A stretch of 9,344 nt of DNA from CBCXVS01 sp965178525 (GTDB taxonomy: Bacteria; Tectomicrobia; Entotheonellia; Entotheonellales; Entotheonellaceae). The notes under the pieces are model-generated. The model did not search any database. It was not told the DNA's origin and was given only the letters and a program-made list of their open reading frames with translations. Both the position numbers and the translations under genes were made by a program. Below are positions 1-8,200 of the stretch, piece after piece; within the stretch, counting starts at the first letter, position 1; every line of letters begins with the position of its first letter. The DNA lies in assembly GCA_965178525.1 (NCBI GenBank), contig CBCXVS010000291.1:1-9344 (forward strand), read 5' to 3'.

Positions 1-32
1 AATGGACTTTTGAATTGGGCCAACCTGTTGAT

Positions 33-1772
33 CTACTTAACCCTCCGCCTATTCTGCCAGGGGAACTTCGGGCTAGATACCAAAACTTGGTGGGGTTCGA
101 GCCATGTGATACCGTCGAGTGGACCGGTGTCAATCGTCACGGTGAAGACGCTGCCCTCACCCGGTTGACTGTGCACGGAAATATCGCCTCCCAGCGCCTG
201 GGCAAACTGGCGGCTGATGGTCAGCCCCAGGCCAGTACCGCCAAATTGCCGTGTGACCGAGCTATCGGCTTGCATAAACGGGTCGAAGATCGTTTCAAGC
301 TTCTCTTCGGGTATGCCGACACCGCTATCCCTCACCGCGATAGCCAGTTGCGGCTGAGCGCTGGGCCGCACGACACCAGCCGTGATGTTCACGCCGCCCG
401 CCTCCGTGAATTTGATCGCATTGGACACCAGGTTGGTGACGATTTGGCGCACCCGGGCGGGATCGGAAAGAATCGTTTCCGGCATGGGGCCGTCGGCCTC
501 AAAGTTGAGCGAAATGGTTTTCTCGCGTGCTTTCACCGCGAGTACCTGGACGACGTCGCGGATCATGACGTGCGGCGAACACCGGATACGTTCGACTTCC
601 AGGCGCCCGGATTCAACCTTGGCAAGGTCGAGGATGTCGTTAATCAACTCCAGCAAGTGTTTGCCGCTGGAATGGATGGTGTCGAGGTATTTCTTCCCAT
701 TTTGTTCGTTTTTGCCATATCCGCGTTTGAGGATTTCGGTGAAGCCAAGAATCGCATTCATCGGGGTCCGGATCTCATGGCTCATGTTGGCCAGGAAGTC
801 GCTCTTGGCGCAGTTTGCCGCCTCTGCTTCCTCCTTCGATTGACGCAGCTCGACTTCTTTTTCTTCCAACTGGGTCACATCGTCGAAGCTAATCAGCACG
901 CCGCCGTGTTGGCCCGCCGTGCCGAGAACCGGGGAGCAATTGACCATAAACGTGCGCCGCTTCGCGGTACGATCGTACAAATAGACCATCGCGTTCTTCT
1001 GCGCCGTTCCCTCTCGTAGAGCCGCAATCCATGGGTAGGCTGCCGGTGTGAGCCGTGAGCCATCGCTGCCGGACCAGGGAAAATCGGCGGCGTTCCAACC
1101 GATCAAATGGTCCGGCTTTTCGCCCACGACGGTAGCAAAAGCGCGGTTTGCCAACACGATGTACCCGTTACGATCAATGACCAGCAGGCCTTCAACGAGG
1201 GTGTCAAGTGCCGAGCGGACGCGCTCCGGGATGGTTTGCGAGGGGTCGAGGTGGCGCAGCATCTTGGTGAGATACATATAAAATAGAACAAAGCCGGAGA
1301 GGGCGATGAAGATCAGCAGCTGGGTCCATGGATGGTCAATAAAGCCCTGCCAACCCGGGGTCGTTAGGGGCCGGCAGCGCAGTTCCACGTGCCCCCATTC
1401 CTCCTGGTCGGCCCAAATCGGCACGCGTAGCTGCGCGTCTGTCGAGTATGCTCCGGACATGTCGCGCCAGTGACGCATGTGATCGCCTACCGTGACGATG
1501 GCTTCGCCATTAGCCCGCCGCACTGCGGCCGAGAAGATGTCAGCATTGCGAGTGACCACGAGCTCTAGGGTGGCCTCGAGGCGGCGGATATCCGCCTGGC
1601 TGACCAATGCTGAACTGTTGGCCGCAATGGCTTCGGCCAGCGTGGCGCGTCCCTCGCGGATGGCGTTGAGCCGGTCCGGCACGAGCCCTACATAGAGCGC
1701 GATCAACATCGCGCTGACCAGCAGGCACGTCTGACCGAAGGCGATGTGAAACTTCGCAGTCAATCGTTTCAT
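33..1772 (-). CDS. Membrane-bound PAS sensor histidine kinase without receiver domain
   Basis: This 579-residue protein is a two-component sensor kinase that would autophosphorylate on histidine and pass the phosphate to a response regulator not present in this window. Seen in order: transmembrane helix 1 at about 12-33; an extracytoplasmic sensor region at about 34-148; transmembrane helix 2 at about 149-170; a PAS domain at about 184-300; a Glu/Lys-rich coiled linker at about 300-322; HisKA with SHEIRTPMN (phospho-acceptor His332); and HATPase_c with the N box around Asn447-Asn451, G1 box DSGVGIP (482-488), F box FDPF (496-499) and G2 box GGTGLGL (511-517). All catalytic boxes look intact. 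The ATG lies three bases after the stop of the giant surface-protein gene, with no strong ribosome site, so translational coupling is likely. The protein ends about 30 residues after the ATPase core in a basic tail (NRRRVK). Many related kinases continue into a receiver domain there, so it may be shortened. The ligand and cognate regulator are unknown. Confidence 0.95.
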   Translation of the reverse strand: MKRLTAKFHIAFGQTCLLVSAMLIALYVGLVPDRLNAIREGRATLAEAIAANSSALVSQADIRRLEATLELVVTRNADIFSAAVRRANGEAIVTVGDHMRHWRDMSGAYSTDAQLRVPIWADQEEWGHVELRCRPLTTPGWQGFIDHPWTQLLIFIALSGFVLFYMYLTKMLRHLDPSQTIPERVRSALDTLVEGLLVIDRNGYIVLANRAFATVVGEKPDHLIGWNAADFPWSGSDGSRLTPAAYPWIAALREGTAQKNAMVYLYDRTAKRRTFMVNCSPVLGTAGQHGGVLISFDDVTQLEEKEVELRQSKEEAEAANCAKSDFLANMSHEIRTPMNAILGFTEILKRGYGKNEQNGKKYLDTIHSSGKHLLELINDILDLAKVESGRLEVERIRCSPHVMIRDVVQVLAVKAREKTISLNFEADGPMPETILSDPARVRQIVTNLVSNAIKFTEAGGVNITAGVVRPSAQPQLAIAVRDSGVGIPEEKLETIFDPFMQADSSVTRQFGGTGLGLTISRQFAQALGGDISVHSQPGEGSVFTVTIDTGPLDGITWLEPHQVLVSSPKFPWQNRRRVK

Positions 1773-1775
1773 GGA

Positions 1776-2282
1776 CTAGGTTCCCAAGTCAAATTTGTGG
1801 GGTGCATCCTCATACGCGTCTTGATTGCCTTCCTGGATCGATCTCCGACCTCGATCAGATGCCATGTTGGCGCGAACTGCGCTTGATGCCTCAGGAGCCG
1901 CACCTTTCCGAATGACCGATTCGAGGGAATCGTCGTCTGCTACATCCTGTTTCGAACGCTTGTCCAAGGTCGCCAGCACGGGTAGCGGGTCGATCAGCCG
2001 CCAAGCAGGCAACGACGAAAGCGGGCTGCTTAGCAACATCCCGCCGCGCACGAGCCACAAGACATAGCCGACAGAGAGGCTGGTTATCAGGAAAAGTGTT
2101 GAGCCGAGCACGGTCTTACCGAAAGACGCGTCTTGACGAATCTCATCGCGCAAGGCGTCCAAATTTTGCAACAAACCACTCTTTTGGAAGAGAGAATGGA
2201 GATTGCCGCTGACGGGTTGCAGCGCCTCCATCTCCCTGCGTCGTGCTTCCAAAGCCACCCTGCCGGCTTCATGGCGAGCGGA
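1776..2282 (-). other. C-terminal anchor: charged helix, one transmembrane helix, PAWRxxDPLPVL segment and charged tail
   Basis: Residues about 2237-2404. A charged helical stretch (ALEARRREMEALQPV) is followed by LLQNLDALRDEIRQD, then a single transmembrane helix at about 2292-2316 (nucleotides about 2043-2117), then a Ser/Leu-rich linker leading to SLPAWRLIDPLPVLATLD and about 60 strongly charged residues. From memory, a similar membrane helix followed by an LPAW..(I/F)DPLP motif ends other DUF4347 giant proteins of proteobacteria, but I could not check this by search. If the protein is exported from the N-terminus, the tail lies in the cytoplasm, where it could meet the kinase. That placement is inferred. 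Confidence 0.7.
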
Positions 2283-5200
2283 AGTGGCGTCCTCCGTGCC
2301 GAGAGACGGCGTATCGGACGTTCCCAATGACATGGCAGGGGAACTCACCCGCGCGCTTTGTCGATTGCCCGTGTCGCGGCTTTGGGAGACGCGGTTATCG
2401 GATATGCGTCGTGGCGAGGGTGGTGCGGGCCTATCTGATGCGTTTGGTGCTTGAGAGGCAGGAGCTGGCCCTGGAGCAGGACGGACCGTGGTACCGTTAC
2501 CACTAGGTGTCTCGCTGTTCCGTTCGTCCTCTGCTTCGGGGCGTTCCGGCTCTGGGAGGGCAGGCTGGGCAGCAGCGAACCCGCCCCCAGGAGTGGAAGC
2601 AACGGTGTCACCACTAGCGGGTGTCGTCGTTGACGGGACGTTGACGCTGCTACCCGAGCTACCGTTGGTGCTGTCATGGGTTGCGCTATCGCTTGGGCTC
2701 ATGTCTGTAGAAGTGGTGCTCTCGGCAGTGATGGTGAGCGTGGCGGTGTCATCAGCATGGAGCGAACCGCCGCTGCCCGTGTTGCCAAGATCATCAATGG
2801 CTAGGGTCAAGATCGTGCTGGCGCTGGGGGCGTCAAGAGCCTGATAGGCCAGAGTCGCGTCGACATTGCCCGCCAGTAAATCGTTGATCTGGCTGAGGGG
2901 ACCGTCAAGGATGACGCTGGCGCTACCCGAGCCTGACACGGCCACACCCGTGCTTCCGGCGCTGACGGTCAAGATGCCTTCGCCCACGCTGAGCGTGACG
3001 CGCACGGACGTTGCGCCGGCATCGGGGTCGCTTACCATGAGGCCGGTGCCGTGCAACATGAGCGGGGTGTTCCCTGCGGCCGCATAGCTCGCGGGGGCAA
3101 TGGTCGCATTTGGAGCGTCATTAACGGGATGAACCGTCACCATTGCCGTTGTCATCCCATCCCCTAACCCACTGTTATCGCTGGAGAGAGATGCCTGCAT
3201 GTCGAAGCTGCCGGGATCCGTCGAGTTCGGTATCGGCGTGAACCTCAAGCCCGCGTTGCCTTGGGCCACGGTGATGAACGCTCCATCGTTGATGACGGTG
3301 ACGCCGTCGTGGTGATAGAGCGTGCCACCCACGATGTTAGAAATGCGGAAGTGGGTCACCTCGGCACCGTCGTTGGCGTTTCGGTCGAGCCCTATGGGGC
3401 CGGACTGGGTATCCTCAACGGTAGAAATATGGGTGGCCTGTGGTGGGTCACTCCCCGGTGCAATGTCCACGTTGATGCTGCCAAGCGAAATGGTTCCACC
3501 GCCGCCAGCTCCGGAGTTGCCGTTGTCAGTGATCTCGGCCGTTATGCGATCGGCATCATGACCCATGGCATCAGGAGCACTCAAGTATTGTATGTTTGTC
3601 GGGTCGTCGAGGAAGGCGTTCAGGCTGGACATCACGCCATCTAGGAGCAGTGTTCCGGTACCCGGGCTGCCCACCGTCACGCCACCGCCACTCGAAGCGA
3701 GAAGTGTGCCGCCAGTGCTCGTGGAGAGGGTCAGGGTGAGGTTGCCTGTACCGGCATCCGCATCGGACAGATCAATAGCCGAAAGGTCCACATGGGTGGC
3801 CACGTCTTCGGTGACGTTTACATCGGTGGGTAGACTCCCCGTATTGCTCGGGTTGTCATTGTCGGCGGTGATGGTCAGGGTGGCATTGTCCGAGGCCGTG
3901 AGCATACCGCCAGTGCCACTATGGCCAAGGTCATCAATGGCCAGAGTGAAGCTCGTGCTGGCGCTCGGGTTGTCGAGGGCCTGGTAGGCGATGCTGGCGC
4001 CGAGGTTGCCTGCCAGCAGGGCGTTGAGCTGGTCGAGGGCGCCATCGAGGATAACGTGCGTGGTGCCTGAGCCTGAGACCGTCACCCCGGTGGCGCCGTC
4101 GATAACCGTCAAAGCGCCCTCACCCACCGCGAGGGTCGCGCGTATGGGATGTGGGCCGGCATCTGGGTCGCTCACGGCGAGGCCGGCACCGTGTAGGATT
4201 AAGGGGGTGTTTTCGGCCACGGCATAGCTGGCGGGCGTGATGGTGGCCGTGGGGGCATCATTCACAAAACTGCTGATATTGATGGTGGCGTTGTCACTGT
4301 GCGTCAATGGTCTACCACTGCCGGTGTGACCGAGGTCATCGATGTCGAGGGAGAGGGTGGTATGCGTACTGGGGGCATCCAGAACATCATAGGTGAGGGT
4401 GGCGCCGAGATTGCCGGCGAGCAGATCGTTAAGCTGCGTGAGGGTGCCCTCGAGGGTGACACGAGCGCTGCTTGAGCCGGCAATGGTGACGCCGGTGGTG
4501 CCGGCTGCGACCGTCAGGATGCCTTCGCCCACCGAAAGCGTAACATGTACGAGATTGGCGCCGGCATCGGGGTCGGCAACCGATAGGCCAGTGCCATGCA
4601 GGATCAGCGATGTGTTCTCGGCCACGGCATAGCTGCTCGGGGTGATGGTGGCGCTGGGACGGTTGTTTTCAGCCGTGATCGTCAGCGTCGCGGTATCGTT
4701 GTCGCTGAACGGCCCTCCACCGCCGGAATGCCCCAGATCGTTAATGTCCAGGGTCAAAGTCGTACTGGCATTGGGGACATCGATGGCCTGGTAGATGATG
4801 CTGGCATCGAGGCTCCCGGCGAGCAGGTTGTTCAGCGGTGTGAGAGCGCCATTGAGCGTCACGACACTGGCGCCCGAGCCCGTGACGTTCACCCCAGTGG
4901 TGCCGGCCGCGACCGTCAGGATGCCTTCATCCACCGAAAGCGTGACCCGTACGGGATTGGCGCCAGCATCAGGGTCGCTCACGGACAGACCGGTACCGTG
5001 TAGGGGAAGCGGGACGCTCTCCGTGACGGCATAGCTCGCCAGGTCGATGGTGGCCATGGGCGGCAGGTTACCTGTGTCCGCTTGGATCGTTTCGCTGAAT
5101 TCGGAGGTATTGCCGGTCTCCGGACCTGAGGTGACAGTGGCTGTCGCCGTGATGAACTCGAATGCAGAAACGGCAACCGGCGAAAAGACGACGTTGATGA

Positions 5201-8200
5201 AGCTGGCGTTTCCACTCGCGTCGGTCGCTACTGAGAGTCCGCCTAAATACGTGTGACCTTGGCTGTCTTCTCCAGGGTTGTAAAAAAAATCGATGTCAAA
5301 GTTTGTGTTGGCCAGACTGTTTAGGGTGCCACTGATCGCGATCGTATCCACCTCGTTGGTCACCGCTGACGTGATCACAGGAAAATTTTGCAGCTCGTTG
5401 GCGCCTGAGTCACCATCACCCAGGTCGTTCGGCGTGACGTTGTCGTTGTTTAAATCAATGCCCAATCCCGAATTCGAGAACATGCGGTTTGCACGGATCG
5501 CATTGGCAGCGGTACCGGAGTCTTTGAGGCTGATCCCGTCGCCATTGTTGAACGCAATCAGGTTGCCCGAACCGGCCACCGTGCCGCCAAGGGTGTTATG
5601 ATGCGCGCCATTCGAGATACAAATGCCATGGCTAGCGTTGCCCAACGGCGCCGTACCGGTTGCGTCCGTGCCGATCAGATTGCCCTCGATGATATTGTGG
5701 GCAGCCGTTGCGGTTTGCAGCAAGATACCTGAATCGCCATTATTGGCCATGACATTGTTACGAATAGTCGCACCATGCAGGTTATCCAAGGACATGCCTT
5801 GATCCGCATTGCCAAGCGGCTGCGTGCCGGTGACATCGGTGCCGATGTAGTTGTTCTCGATGAGATTATCAGCAGTGCCGCTGCCCGTGCAGGTGGCAAG
5901 ACCGCGCTTAGCATTGCTCGAAAAGACATTGCGGTCCTCAGGATGCGCTCCCCCGACGACATTGTTGTCCGAACACAACTCGATCCCGTCGCCGTTGCCA
6001 TTCCCAATCGTGCCGGTTATGTCCGTACCGAGAAAGTTGCCCTGGATCGTGTTGCCATCGGCTCCAGACTCGACCATGATGCCTGACTGCTGGAAGGCGT
6101 TGATGACGAGACCGCGAATCGTGCTTCCATCTCCGCCGTCTATGATCATCAGTCCTTGATGGTCGTCCGATGGATCACTGTCGGTGAGTTCAATTTTCAG
6201 TCTAGCGTTGTCCCCGACATTCAGTGTATTGGACCATGCGCCCGGTTGGGTGTAGCCATCGATCAGGACTGCGTCGGCGATGTCGAGCTGCGGCTGCGCC
6301 GAGTCCAGATCGATCGTGAACCAACTGTGTGTCCCGTAAGGATAATCCGGATCGAAGTCGGTAATGGCCGCGTCGTTCAACCGGGTCGTGGCGACGAGCG
6401 ACAACGAGCCGGGAACGCTATCGTCTTGGTAGTAAACATGTTTAGGGTCGATGTCCGGAATGTTGAAATGAATCTCGTCCGGTGTCACGCCGTTCGGCGA
6501 ACGATTCGTTGCGAGGATGGCTTCACGGAGCGAGATCAGATTGTCGGTGCCTCTGTTCGAGAGTAGCGCCGTGATCGACGACGTGTCCGGAGCGTCCGGG
6601 ACGTCGCTCGTGGTGTCAACGACTAACTGGCTCATGTCAAGTGTGGTCACGTAGGCGCTGAACTCGGACGTGTCAAAGGTCGTCAGGTCCGTCGCCGTGG
6701 CGGTGATGAACGAACCGACAGGCACGAGAGCCGGAAGAGGCGCACTAAAGGCCGCGTTGCCCGAGAGATCTGTCGCGGTGGTTGTGAAGCCGAGATAGGT
6801 CTCGCCTTCTCCGTATCCGCTGGGGTCTGGCGCCGAGTTGACAAAGAACTCGATACGGAAGGTGCGGTCCGCTGTGCTGTTGATGACACCACCCACGTAG
6901 AAATTCCCGGCGCCATCGGTGTTGGCCGATGTGAGCACGGGGAAGTTTTGCAGGTTATTCGCTCCTGTGTCACCGTCCCCCACATCGTTCACCGTGACGC
7001 CATCGGCTCCCAAATCGATGCCTAACCCGGAGCCGGGTGCCGTGGCGTCATTGGCAAAGATCGAATTCCCCAGAACCGCGTTCCCCGTGCCGGCATCTGC
7101 ATCGACGCGCACGCCACTCTCCGTGTGATACGCGATGACATTGCCTTCTCCGGTGCCGGCACCGCCGATCGTGTTGAACTGCCCACTGCTTTGGATCAAG
7201 ATGCCGTGGTTGTTGATGGGATTGATCGGCAGTTGGGTGCCGGTGACGTCGGTGCCAATGTAGTTGCCGGCGACGATGTTATCATTCGAGGTGAGCAGCA
7301 CGGGATTGTTAAAATTGCCATTCATCACCAGGCCGCGAAACTCGTTCGAGTCGGCGCCAGCCTGCGTCACAAACAAACCTGCGCCACTCGCTGCGTCGCC
7401 ATTGATCTCGATTTTGAGCACCGCGTCCGAGAGTCCTGGCGCGGCAACCGTATTTTCCTGTGCGCCCAGTTGTGTATAGCCATCGATGATAACGGTGTCA
7501 GTGATGATCGGCAAGGCCGACGTTGGCGAAATGGTGTACCAGCTATGGGGCGTGCCGGGATAATCGGGATCAAAATCGCTGATGGCCGCGTCGTCCAGAG
7601 TCGTGACAGCCACGAGTGAAAGCGAGCCCACAACGCCATCGTTTTTATAATAATAGTGGTTGGGATCGGTGCGAGGGATATTGAACGTGATGGTATTGGC
7701 TCCGCCCAAAGCGTTCGCATCGATGATGGCTTGGCGGAGTGAGCCGATACCTGCATCGTTCGTGTTGGTGACGGTGATTCCCGGCGTGTAATCCACCGTC
7801 AGTACAGGACGAAAACCCACGGTGGGTTCGTCCGACGCGTAGAACTTCCACGGCTGATCGTTATCGTTTACAATCACCCAGCCGTGATTGGCATTACCGT
7901 CGGACCAGGCTTGCAGCGTTGCTTCCAAACCACTAAACGTTTGCACGCCGGTTTGATCCGGATTGGGTAGTATACTGTCGGGCATCGAGCTGGCTTCAAC
8001 GTCGTTGCGCTGCACGCCGCCACCCATAGAATTCCAGGTTGAACTTTCCGTCCAATTGACCAACATCCGGTGCAGGGTAATATTGGCCGCAGACACGCTG
8101 GGACCGCTGACGCTGACGGTCAAGGTGGCCGAATTGATCGTGGCGCCGACGGGGATCTGGTTCGGTCCGGAACCGAAAATGTTGTCAAAGCGGATCAGAC

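Noticed and set aside
1..32. Insertion-sequence end after the kinase stop
   Set aside because: Only 32 bases are available and no terminal inverted repeat or transposase frame can be shown. It is kept only as a possibility in the kinase truncation finding.
15..1019. Long plus-strand open frame of 334 codons opposite the kinase gene
   Set aside because: It lies antisense to an intact kinase with all catalytic boxes, and its translation shows no domain pattern. GC-rich codon use on one strand often leaves such an open shadow frame.
2721..5069. CRISPR-like repeat array
   Set aside because: The regular spacing of about 400 bases lies in one open frame and corresponds to protein domain repeats, not short direct repeats with unique spacers.
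6651..7778. Pectate lyase or other polysaccharide lyase activity of the beta-helix modules
   Set aside because: The fold pattern fits, but no catalytic Asp/Lys/Arg signature of a lyase family could be recognised.
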